The position numbers and the translations under genes are program-made. The notes under the pieces are model-generated. The model was not told the origin of the DNA. It saw nothing but the letters and a program-made list of their open reading frames with translations, and searched no databases. A DNA stretch of 31,521 nucleotides from a virus, in the IMG/VR virus record IMGVR_UViG_3300034418_003720, positions 1 to 31,521 of that record, one strand, 5' to 3'. Each line of letters begins with the position of its first letter. Positions within the stretch are counted from its first letter, which is position 1. Of the stretch, positions 23,727-30,158 are shown in pieces.

Positions 23727-24482
23727 TTATCCTACTGTAAATGTTGTTCCTACTGCATCGAATCCGAGACCTCCTGGAGACCCAGTTCCGTTGATACCTA
23801 TGATGTTGAAAACGTGCTTTCCATAGATGCTCGTGTCAGGCCATAGCATCGAATAAATGCAAGTTCCATTCGCAAAGTGTATCGGATGTCTGGCATTGAG
23901 AATCGAGTAATATGATGCGTAGTTCTGCAAGACTGCTTGATCGAATGTCCCGTTGAGAGCATAGAATGTGTTCTGTGGGTATCCGGAAACAATCAAGCGA
24001 AATGGACAACTCATTCTAAAGTCTGCGCCTATTCTTGGAGCTTCAATCTTTTTGAATATGCTCTTTAAATATCCAGAGACATCTATTGAAACGAATCCTT
24101 CCAATCCAGGAACAGCAACAATGTCTGCTATTTGTCGAAATGGATAGTCTGAGTAACCCTCGTGAGTTGATGGATAACCTGCCCAAAGTTGAGCCGATAC
24201 ATTGCTCAATGGAGTAACAAATGTAGTTCCCGATGAACTATAAGGAGCAGAAATCGTGACCGTTCCTGACACTTCTCTCACGGTCCAGTTTCCTGCGTAA
24301 GTTCCAGAAGGAATGTAAACTCTTTGACCAACTGAAAACTGTGTCAGATAAGACACTCCAACATTCAAACGAGCATATCCTCCGTTATCGGTAATGCTCA
24401 GAACGAATATTGAGTTGAACGTAACCCGATACTCAATAGGTCTGTGAACTGAGTTCCATGTGTTTGGTGTGATTAGTGCCAT
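23727..24482 (-). CDS. Tail protein with small beta module, 251 aa
   Basis: The region around residues 28-92 reads VLSITDNGGYARLNVGVSY and RVYIPSGTYAGNWTVREVSG, which resembles a small beta module found repeatedly in phage tail proteins (strand, G-x-x-V-Y-I-x-S-G, x-Y-x-G-x-W-x-V). The remainder contains FEGFVSIDVSGYLKSIF-like sequence and a Gly-rich end. It overlaps the neck protein by one base. A minor tail or baseplate component is likely; there is no enzymatic signature. Confidence 0.5.
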   Translation of the reverse strand: MALITPNTWNSVHRPIEYRVTFNSIFVLSITDNGGYARLNVGVSYLTQFSVGQRVYIPSGTYAGNWTVREVSGTVTISAPYSSSGTTFVTPLSNVSAQLWAGYPSTHEGYSDYPFRQIADIVAVPGLEGFVSIDVSGYLKSIFKKIEAPRIGADFRMSCPFRLIVSGYPQNTFYALNGTFDQAVLQNYASYYSILNARHPIHFANGTCIYSMLWPDTSIYGKHVFNIIGINGTGSPGGLGFDAVGTTFTVG

Positions 24483-24976
24483 TACGCAACCTTTAGATCA
24501 AATGATTCAACAATTTTGTCTGTGAGTTCCGTTACAGATTTGGAAGCAAGTAACTCAATGAAGTTATCGAACTTGTCCTCACTCAGAGCATCCTCCAATA
24601 GTCCTGAGTTTGCGCCTTTGTGCGTTCTGTATATCATGTTTCCCTCTTTCATCTGCTTACGTATGATCAATGCTGCAAGCGTTCCGTTTGGAATTGTTGC
24701 TTGAACGGGTTTCTCATCAATCCATCTACTGATTGCTCCAATTGTAGCTGTTGACTCTCCTGGACGAACTCCCCAAATTAACCCAGTTATGTAGTCGTTT
24801 GCAAGAATCTGAAATCCGTTCTCCGTGTACTTTATCTCAACAGAATCATGTAAACGTCCAGAACTATTGACCGCGCCAAACTTGGTTACCTTCTTTGTCT
24901 TGATAGCCTTTTGAATCTCTGTCTTTAGGAGTTCGGCAAAGTTGCGGAGGATGATATTTTCAGTAGGACTCAACAT
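24482..24976 (-). CDS. Neck / tail completion protein, HK97 gp10-like
   Basis: About 164 residues. It starts with an amphipathic helix (NIILRNFAELLKTEIQKAIK), followed by a beta sheet (GRLHDSVEIKYTENGFQILA) and the region YITGLIWGVRPGESTATIG. The closing part (DNFIELLASKSVTELTDKIV) is helical. The order (helix, then S-G-R-L-x-D-S-V, then strands) fits the gp10-like neck family, which connects head and tail. I use the ATG at 24976, which overlaps the upstream stop, over a GTG at 24985. Confidence 0.55.
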   Translation of the reverse strand: MLSPTENIILRNFAELLKTEIQKAIKTKKVTKFGAVNSSGRLHDSVEIKYTENGFQILANDYITGLIWGVRPGESTATIGAISRWIDEKPVQATIPNGTLAALIIRKQMKEGNMIYRTHKGANSGLLEDALSEDKFDNFIELLASKSVTELTDKIVESFDLKVA

Positions 24977-25188
24977 CTTTCCCACTCTTTAAAGTCCTCC
25001 TCATTCAACTCAATTATACCGGTAATTGAAACGCACCTATTTTCTATATTCCAAATTTCAGCAATTGCAGTAGTCACCTCAATTCGATTGATGTATTCGC
25101 CTTTATGAGTGTTAACGGTTACATTTCCGTTTCCAGTTAACTCTTTGCCGTTTAGATTATAGAAGGCTATGAAATATCTTTCTAGCAT
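24970..25188 (-). CDS. Hypothetical small tail-module protein, 72 aa
   Basis: Not recognised. It begins MLERYFIAFYNLNGKELTGN and is largely beta strand (NVTVNTHKGEYINRIEVTT), ending in an acidic helix with a single Cys. It overlaps both neighbours by 7 bases. It lies between a tail-terminator candidate and a neck protein, so a small head-tail joining role is possible. Confidence 0.45.
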   Translation of the reverse strand: MLERYFIAFYNLNGKELTGNGNVTVNTHKGEYINRIEVTTAIAEIWNIENRCVSITGIIELNEEDFKEWERC

Positions 25189-25598
25189 CCTGCTTGAGTT
25201 TTGATGACCATCTGCAAAGAATAACCGCTTACACCTTCCAAGATTTGATATTGAGGCTCAGTTCGAATCTGCGTGAACTCAACGTCATTCTCATAATCAG
25301 TCTTGATCTGCTCAATGAACAGATTGACCAACTCGTCCATGTCTGAAATGATGGTTTCTCTTTCCTCAGAGTCTTGTTCGCCTGAGTCAGCTTTAACGAA
25401 TGCGAACAACAGCGTTGATGTTCGCTTGTAATCATCGTTAGGCTCTCTATCTTGAGTGAATGGATACAGATGTATTCTCGGATATGGTAGATCTTGAGCG
25501 TTCGCTGCATCAGAGTTCCGTCCATGTATAAACGTGCCTGTTGGATTGACCGCGATTGCCGTATCCCTTACCATATTTAGAACTTCGGAGAATGTCAT
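25182..25598 (-). CDS. Tail terminator-like protein, 138 aa
   Basis: An alpha/beta protein: a first helix (FSEVLNMVRDTAIAVNPTG), strands with LPYPRIHLYPFTQDREP, a helix with EERETIISDMDELVNLFIEQI, and strand endings (TEPQYQILEGVSGYSLQMVIKT). This order matches small tail terminator (gpU-like) proteins, which cap the tail tube, in size and alternation. The P-R-I-H-L-x-P block is one I associate with such proteins in Bacteroidota phages. The call rests on architecture and context. Confidence 0.45.
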   Translation of the reverse strand: MTFSEVLNMVRDTAIAVNPTGTFIHGRNSDAANAQDLPYPRIHLYPFTQDREPNDDYKRTSTLLFAFVKADSGEQDSEERETIISDMDELVNLFIEQIKTDYENDVEFTQIRTEPQYQILEGVSGYSLQMVIKTQAGC

Positions 25599-25753
25599 TT
25601 GTTCGCTAGTATGTATTCAGCTTTAAAACTCTTCCAATAAGATCCAGACATTGTTTTGCCATAGATTTGTAGCTCTTCAGAAATCACCATGTATGGCGTA
25701 TCATCGTCCATTGCTTCAATCTCATCGAATAAGTATTTCACGTGATCGCTCAT
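25595..25753 (-). CDS. Hypothetical small protein, 52 aa
   Basis: MSDHVKYLFDEIEAMDDDTP, then YMVISEELQIYGKTMSGSYW, then a closing basic helix. It is linked by ATGA at both ends, to the SEC-C gene upstream and the tail terminator-like gene downstream. That double coupling supports it as a real gene rather than a chance ORF. The function is unknown. Confidence 0.55.
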   Translation of the reverse strand: MSDHVKYLFDEIEAMDDDTPYMVISEELQIYGKTMSGSYWKSFKAEYILANK

Positions 25754-25929
25754 ATCTTCCGTCTGTAAATCCGCTCAACTCTCGCTCCTTTGCCTTGCTT
25801 CTTTATGCAGCAATGCTTGAACTTGATTCCAGAGCCACAGGCACAAGACTCGTTTCTCTGCGCTTTCTGAATGACTTTGCGCTCCAGGACATCAACCATA
25901 TTGAAATCTTTTAACGTGTGGTTACTCAT
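25750..25929 (-). CDS. SEC-C motif zinc-binding protein, 59 aa
   Basis: A basic protein with the SEC-C zinc motif near its middle: CACGSGIKFKHCC at 29-41, the C-x-C-x8-C-C pattern, plus preceding RNES. The same motif ends SecA and various small proteins and binds zinc. The protein has no other known domain. It is chained by ATGA to the frameshifted gene upstream and the 52-residue gene downstream. That chain supports the -1 frame of the upstream gene, since only that frame ends at the shared ATGA. The function here is unknown. Confidence 0.65.
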   Translation of the reverse strand: MSNHTLKDFNMVDVLERKVIQKAQRNESCACGSGIKFKHCCIKKQGKGARVERIYRRKI

Positions 25930-26644
25930 GGCTTGTTGTTTTGATTGACGAACTCATTGTACTTCCTGAGATTCTCGGCATATTCACTCGTTGTCTTGTC
26001 AAGTAGTAACTTGGTATAGATGACGTTTGCCTCTTTCTGAAGTATCTCATCATACTTCGTTGGATCTCCTTTTGCAAGTGCGTCAAGTGTCGCAAACCAT
26101 GAGAAGCTCTGAATCTTCTCAATACCTGCCGCGATCTCGTTGTCATCTGCCGTTGCGTTGTAAAGGTCGCTCCATCGCTCGGACCACTCATTGAACTGCC
26201 GAAAAAAAAATCCCAGTATGCAAGAGCCTCCGGAACTCTCATTCCTTTGATGTCAACTCCTGAGTATGATTTGATGATCAGTTGTGCAGCAGCTATCTGA
26301 GGCAACTCCAATTCCGTAACTCTCTTAAACTCTTGCTCAGCATCAATCAGTTTCTGCCATGTATCTGTATCAATTTGAACTTTCACAAAGTCAACAGGTA
26401 GACTCTCCATCTTGATCTCATCATTCCAGAAGAATGAGCATTGAGTTTCGATGAATTTGAAATCAGTCTCAGACATTGCATCTAGTATTTTTCTCGGAAT
26501 ACCCGTCAACGCTTCAAGAACTGCTGTGAGTTCTCCGTCTGCTTGTAGTGCTTCGATGTAGTCTGTCCATTGAACGTCCTCCCATGATTGAGGAATCCTC
26601 TTCTGATGAGGCTTGTCGTTGATGTTGACTGTTATCGAGTACAT
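25926..26644 (-). CDS. Tail assembly chaperone-like protein made through a -1 frameshift
   Basis: The zero-frame protein begins MYSITVNINDKPHQKRIPQS and proceeds through WEDVQWTDYIEALQADGEL and LTGIPRKILDAM, a pattern seen in tail chaperone-like proteins. At residue 148 it meets T9 (26210-26202). In the -1 frame the protein continues RQFNEWSERWSDLYNATADD and ends NEFVNQNNKP at a TGA in an ATGA overlap with the SEC-C gene, 239 residues in all. The zero frame stays open to 25922 but reads Ser/Arg/Thr-rich and unnatural. It is either a programmed shift or a missing T in the homopolymer. Confidence 0.6.
26202..26210 (-). other. Homopolymer T9, possible -1 frameshift site
   Basis: On the minus strand the zero frame reads GAT TTT TTT TTC. 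This contains T TTT TTT and T TTT TTC, both of the X XXY YYZ form that permits slippage by one base. Ten Ts would give the fused frame without slippage, so a sequencing artefact must be excluded. Confidence 0.6.
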
Positions 26645-26660
26645 ACTACTGTAATTAGTT

Positions 26661-26671
26661 TTACAAAGTAA
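26661..26671 (-). promoter_or_regulatory. Possible late promoter of the tail operon
   Basis: TTACTTTGTAA on the minus strand lies in the 38-base gap between terL and the tail-chaperone-like gene, 17 bases before its ATG. It matches the elements near 28395 and 15417 in CTTTGTAA. TTTG lies about 16 bases upstream. It departs from TAnnTTTG at one position, so it is weak evidence on its own. Confidence 0.3.
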
Positions 26672-26682
26672 CGAAATATAAA

Positions 26683-27897
26683 TCAGCCAAATGTACGCGC
26701 TCTAATCTTTTTAGGCTTGTCAATCTTCAGCATCATCTCCAGATAACGCGCTGCATCAATCAAATGATTCCAAGCATCAATTGGCTTATTAATCTCGTTT
26801 CCATCTTTATCCTTTGCCCATGTGTAATTTTCAAGCTCCTTCTTGAGATTGGTTGAGCGTTTGGTTATCAAGAACGGTTTCTCCTGCATCAATCCGATAC
26901 CGTACATGATCGAGTCTGCTCCTTTGGTTACAGGTTTAACTGTCAATCCACTCTTGCAGAGTTCGTCAATACTCTTAGGATCTGCACTATCAGCGTAACC
27001 AACATCACGTTTTGATATGTCGTTTGACTTGATCAGAGAAGCATGATCTCCGTTGCTCAATCCTGTTTGATAGATTACCTCGTCATAAATTCGTTGACCG
27101 TTGTACTCATATCCGATGACCGTTGTCGTTGGGTCGTTCGTATAACCAAAGTCAACACCATATCCAACTCTCTTTGCATCTGGAGGAATGGAGTCGATGA
27201 TTGACCAATTGGAAAAGACAACGCCTTGCAGACTTCCTATGTTGCCGAGTCCGTAAACCTCAAAGAGATTTGCCCAGTAAGAATTGACAGGCTCAAGTGC
27301 TTCCTTTCTGTTTGGGTCGTATGGTACACCATATCCAAGAACATGGTAATTCAGAATCTCGTTGCGCTCGTTATCATCCAACATCTCGTTGTCCTCATAA
27401 GTGAGTTGGAGGAAGTCGCAATCTTCACGGCCAATGACATCCTGGTCAATGAAAAATGGTGCATCCGGATTGTAATCACAAATGACCTGCTTTGCTCTTG
27501 ATGCAACTTGTCGATATGACTCAGCATCGCATTTATTTACCTCGTTGAAATAGGCAATGTCAGAACGCAATCCCTTACCAACATCTGATTTATCCAATCC
27601 GATAAACTTGATAAATGAGCCGTTTGGAAACCTGTATAGTGTTCCTGCTAGGAACTTTGAATCATTGTAAATGCCGAATGACTTCATAATCTTTACAAAG
27701 TCCTTGATTACGGTCAATCGCATCTTTGTCAGCTCAGACGAGATGATCAGAATCTCCTTGTCTGGTTTGGATGCTGCGTGATTGATGAGCAGAATAAGAA
27801 TTGAGAATGTCTTGGATGAACCTTGACCTCCTCTGATTACCTTGATTCGCTTCTTGAGGCTTGCAATCTTACGGAGTGCTGTTGTCTGAGAAATCAT
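26683..27897 (-). CDS. terL: Terminase large subunit
   Basis: A 404-residue packaging motor. The ATPase part has Walker A RGGQGSSKT at 22-30 and Walker B with catalytic Glu in IAYFNE at 114-119. The nuclease part has Asp249 in YGVDFGYTNDPTTTV, Asp303 in YADSADPKS, and Asp374/Asp381 in the DAWNHLIDAARYLEMM ending. It resembles the PBSX/phage T4-like headful or cos terminases of Gram-positive and Bacteroidota phages. The start overlaps terS by ATGA. It translocates DNA through the portal and cuts the concatemer. Confidence 0.93.
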   Translation of the reverse strand: MISQTTALRKIASLKKRIKVIRGGQGSSKTFSILILLINHAASKPDKEILIISSELTKMRLTVIKDFVKIMKSFGIYNDSKFLAGTLYRFPNGSFIKFIGLDKSDVGKGLRSDIAYFNEVNKCDAESYRQVASRAKQVICDYNPDAPFFIDQDVIGREDCDFLQLTYEDNEMLDDNERNEILNYHVLGYGVPYDPNRKEALEPVNSYWANLFEVYGLGNIGSLQGVVFSNWSIIDSIPPDAKRVGYGVDFGYTNDPTTTVIGYEYNGQRIYDEVIYQTGLSNGDHASLIKSNDISKRDVGYADSADPKSIDELCKSGLTVKPVTKGADSIMYGIGLMQEKPFLITKRSTNLKKELENYTWAKDKDGNEINKPIDAWNHLIDAARYLEMMLKIDKPKKIRARTFG

Positions 27898-28322
27898 TCA
27901 CCATCTGCCAAAGGATCAATATTCAGAATGTTGATGTTCGCGTTCGTATTCACTTCTGATTGTTCCTTGAGGTTGTTCAATCGCTGAGTGATTGATGGAT
28001 TGTACACTCCAAGAAGTCCACCTGTGATCTGATCGTTTCGGATTTCGGTCTTAATACGCGAACAGATAGTACCGAACTCATCGTAGTAACCCTCCTTATT
28101 ATCGAAGTAATGATTAACACATCCGTGATTATTGTAGCAATAGATTTCAAAGCCCTCCATTGTCATGGGCAGCTTGTATTTGTCTGTCACTCTTTCACCT
28201 TCCTTTCCGACATATTGAACCTTCAGCCATTTCTCAGCCTCAATTTCAATGTGCTTTTTGTAGCCTTCCCAAGCCTTTTCCAGTTCGTCAGGTGTTTTGA
28301 ATATTCTTGATGGATGCGGCAT
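27894..28322 (-). CDS. terS: Terminase small subunit
   Basis: A 142-residue protein upstream of terL with a four-base overlap. It begins MPHPSRIFKTPDELEKAWEG, a helical DNA-binding start, has TMEGFEIYCYNNHGCVNHYF in the middle, and GGLLGVYNPSITQRLNNLKE near the end. The last motif is common to terminase small subunits of this phage group. Its role is to recognise the packaging site and load TerL. A possible promoter lies about 75 bases upstream. Confidence 0.75.
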   Translation of the reverse strand: MPHPSRIFKTPDELEKAWEGYKKHIEIEAEKWLKVQYVGKEGERVTDKYKLPMTMEGFEIYCYNNHGCVNHYFDNKEGYYDEFGTICSRIKTEIRNDQITGGLLGVYNPSITQRLNNLKEQSEVNTNANINILNIDPLADGE

Positions 28323-28394
28323 GATTTCAGTCCTTCAGTATCTCCGCCCAGATAGGGTCTGTTGAAATTAAGTGTTCCGTGATTGTCATCATTA

Positions 28395-28402
28395 CAAAGT
28401 TA
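28395..28402 (-). promoter_or_regulatory. Possible late promoter for terS-terL
   Basis: TAACTTTG on the minus strand fits TAnnTTTG and is followed by TAA. It lies in the 154-base gap between the hypothetical gene at 28477 and terS, about 73 bases before the terS ATG. It shares CTTTGTAA with the sites near 26661 and 15417. No clear -33 element was found. Apart from this and two tiny ORFs, nothing else is visible in the gap. Confidence 0.4.
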
Positions 28403-28480
28403 TCAATCAATCCTTTCATAGAACGAGAACCACATGATCACATCAATACAGACAACGGCTATTTTAGTGAATATTTTCAT
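28403..28480 (-). CDS. Possible 25-residue membrane microprotein
   Basis: MKIFTKIAVVCIDVIMWFSF, then YERID. It is a single hydrophobic segment with a basic start and a charged end. The start is coupled by ATGA to the upstream 144-residue gene and the stop is followed by the terS promoter candidate. It could be a real membrane peptide or a chance reading; there is no homology evidence. Confidence 0.35.
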   Translation of the reverse strand: MKIFTKIAVVCIDVIMWFSFYERID

Positions 28481-28911
28481 ATCACTCCGTCTTTAAATTC
28501 AATTTCTCTTGGTAGGTCTTCGATGCGGGTTATTGACTTTCCAAATACTTGAACCTTACCACTATACCAAAACGATATAGAATCTTTTTCGTTTGCTAGT
28601 ATAATATAATCAGACCCGAGTTTAACAACCTCCCAATCACCTTTGAAGATTACTCGGTCTTTGGCTGCTTTGTATTCTTTTGATATTTCCCAATTTTCCA
28701 CATTCTCACCATTCACAAATGATACCTTTTGAGTTAAAGGAAACGGATTACCCTCCTCATCGCATGGAATAAAGTCTCCCAACTCAGGTTCTCGGTTGGT
28801 TAGTTTGGCGAAGTAAATAATATCTATCAATAATTGTTCTGAAACACCATCGTTTTCAATCTTATTGTTATAATAACAATCAATAACATACTCGTGTAGT
28901 GTCTTTCTCAT
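28477..28911 (-). CDS. Hypothetical protein, 144 aa
   Basis: Not recognised. A longer reading to 29118 exists, but its extra N-terminus overlaps other genes and reads as Cys/Arg-rich shadow, so I start at the ATG at 28911 (MRKTLHEYVIDCYYNNKIEN), coupled by ATGA to the preceding gene. The protein is acidic, with a helical first third and beta strands from GNPFPLTQKVSFVNG on (WEVVKLGSDYIILANEKDS). It is mostly AT-rich compared with neighbours. The role is unknown; it lies in the replication operon. Confidence 0.5.
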   Translation of the reverse strand: MRKTLHEYVIDCYYNNKIENDGVSEQLLIDIIYFAKLTNREPELGDFIPCDEEGNPFPLTQKVSFVNGENVENWEISKEYKAAKDRVIFKGDWEVVKLGSDYIILANEKDSISFWYSGKVQVFGKSITRIEDLPREIEFKDGVI

Positions 28912-29063
28912 TTCAAGTCTTTTAGAATCCTTAGAATTTTTACAAGGAAGTACTCTCCTGTTTCTCCTTCTGGAATAGCAGCAACCTTGTCCTTGATTTC
29001 TTGGATAAGGTCTGCGCGTCCTTTGTTTTTTCCAAGCAGGAAATAAATCTCGTTCTGTTTCAT
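28908..29063 (-). CDS. Small helical protein, 51 aa
   Basis: MKQNEIYFLLGKNKGRADLI, then QEIKDKVAAIPEGETGEYFL, then VKILRILKDLK. It is a charged helical protein with a Gly-rich turn. Both ends are ATGA overlaps with the DnaA-like gene and the 144-residue gene, which argues that it is translated. The function is unknown. Confidence 0.6.
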   Translation of the reverse strand: MKQNEIYFLLGKNKGRADLIQEIKDKVAAIPEGETGEYFLVKILRILKDLK

Positions 29064-29497
29064 GCCGCTTCCGTTTGTTCAAAAGTACGGTTGTAATGTC
29101 GCATGAACATCTCATCATTTGTCTCCAACCGGATTGATGAACGAGTTACCATTGCGTTTCCTGTTGACCTATCCTTTCCGAAGAACAAACCAACTACTGT
29201 TGGTAGTCTTGAGTATCCGTCAAAGTCCTCAACAATCCTCCTCACAACTGCATCTCTCATAGGAACTCTCTCTCCTTGTCTGCTCTGATTGTTCTCATCG
29301 GTGATCTCATATCCGATAATGGCACAGAGTCTGAACATCTCATTCTGGATCGCTGCTTCAATTGTCAGGTCTTTATCCGTGATGTAAATTTGATCGACCT
29401 TCTTTGCAAGTTTGGTCATCTCTTCTTGATCTGTTCCTATCAGACTACCGTAGTACTCCAGGATTTCGATCACTCTTTTTTTCTCTTCGATTGTCAT
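29060..29497 (-). CDS. DnaA domain IV-like DNA-binding protein
   Basis: A 145-residue protein. Residues 72-140 resemble the C-terminal DNA-binding domain of DnaA: RVPMRDAVVRRIVEDFDGYS, then LPTVVGLFFGKDRSTGNAMV, which corresponds to the DnaA signature around L-P-x-I-G-x-x-F-G-x-R-D-H-S-T-V. The N-terminal part is helical and charged and does not contain an ATPase. It lies two genes from the replisome-organiser gene with its origin-like repeats, so a role in origin binding is attractive. Its start has the repeated leader CTAACCA (29514-29520 on the plus strand). Confidence 0.6.
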   Translation of the reverse strand: MTIEEKKRVIEILEYYGSLIGTDQEEMTKLAKKVDQIYITDKDLTIEAAIQNEMFRLCAIIGYEITDENNQSRQGERVPMRDAVVRRIVEDFDGYSRLPTVVGLFFGKDRSTGNAMVTRSSIRLETNDEMFMRHYNRTFEQTEAA

Positions 29498-29499
29498 GT

Positions 29500-29580
29500 C
29501 TATTTGTTTTTATTGGTTAGTAATTCTTTGAGTATTGGTGCAAGCGTTAATGCTGTGCAGATTATTGCAAGTGTTATCAT
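29500..29580 (-). CDS. Possible 26-residue membrane microprotein
   Basis: MITLAIICTALTLAPILKEL, then LTNKNK. It is a hydrophobic segment with a basic tail. It is coupled by ATGA to the end of the 193-residue gene, and its stop lies two bases before the next ATG. The same layout recurs at 28403-28480, so this may be a small membrane peptide. It could equally be a coincidental reading of a leader. Confidence 0.4.
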   Translation of the reverse strand: MITLAIICTALTLAPILKELLTNKNK

Positions 29581-30158
29581 GCTGATTTAGTTTTCTGTGA
29601 GTTGATAATGTTTCTCAGGAGATACTCCTCAACTGCTCGTCTTTGAGGACTCTCCATATTTGCGCCAAATCCAACTGATGCCACCTTTTTTACAGGTCTG
29701 ATCAATCCGTTTTTGATGAGGTAATTGTAAACTCCTACGTATGGACCGCAGAATGGAAGTCCTTTATCCTTTTTGATGAATGTCAACATCAGATCCCAAG
29801 CATCCTCTGGAGATAATAGTTCTTTTTGATGCTCTGGTAACTGATTGAAGTTGTATCCGGAAGGTCTTGCATTTGTGTCTCTCTTTGCCTCTTTGTATGC
29901 GGTTAGAACTTGTCCAACTGATGCTCTGCTCAGATACTTTCCAAAGGTTGATGGATTGATTCTCTTTCCGTCAAGGAACAGCGTATGAGTTGCGGCCATT
30001 TCGAACGCTTCTATGACTTGTTGACCTTTGAACCGATACTGCTTATTGATGAAATTCTCGATGTCATCAACAAGTAAAGCTCCGTGGTCAGACTTAGGAA
30101 ATTCTTCGCAACCGATTATTTTCGGCAGCCCCAGTATTGTCATTTTCAAATTGTACAT
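29577..30158 (-). CDS. Putative replication accessory protein, 193 aa
   Basis: Not firmly recognised. The region NPSTFGKYLSRASVGQVLTA, followed by YKEAKRDTNARPSGYNFNQL, is one I associate with Bacteroidota phage replication modules. The end (YLIKNGLIRPVKKVASVGF, then RRAVEEYLLRNIINSQK) is helical and basic. Two in-frame ATGs, at 30158 and 30143, are possible; both overlap the upstream gene (by 65 or 50 bases). Its place directly after the replisome-organiser gene suggests a helicase-loader or primosome partner. Confidence 0.5.
   Translation of the reverse strand: MYNLKMTILGLPKIIGCEEFPKSDHGALLVDDIENFINKQYRFKGQQVIEAFEMAATHTLFLDGKRINPSTFGKYLSRASVGQVLTAYKEAKRDTNARPSGYNFNQLPEHQKELLSPEDAWDLMLTFIKKDKGLPFCGPYVGVYNYLIKNGLIRPVKKVASVGFGANMESPQRRAVEEYLLRNIINSQKTKSA

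Noticed and set aside
25651-25914. Plus-strand ORF of 87 residues in the tail region
   Set aside because: It is the shadow of two ATGA-coupled minus-strand genes (SEC-C and 52-residue).
28327-28392. 21-residue ORF before terS (MMTITEHLIS...)
   Set aside because: Its start is only three bases from the proposed -7 element of the terS promoter, so the transcript would begin at or after its ATG; no coupling signal.
28912-29118. Longer N-terminus for the 144-residue gene
   Set aside because: The extension is Cys/Arg-rich and covers the DnaA-like and 51-residue genes; the ATGA-coupled start at 28911 is better.
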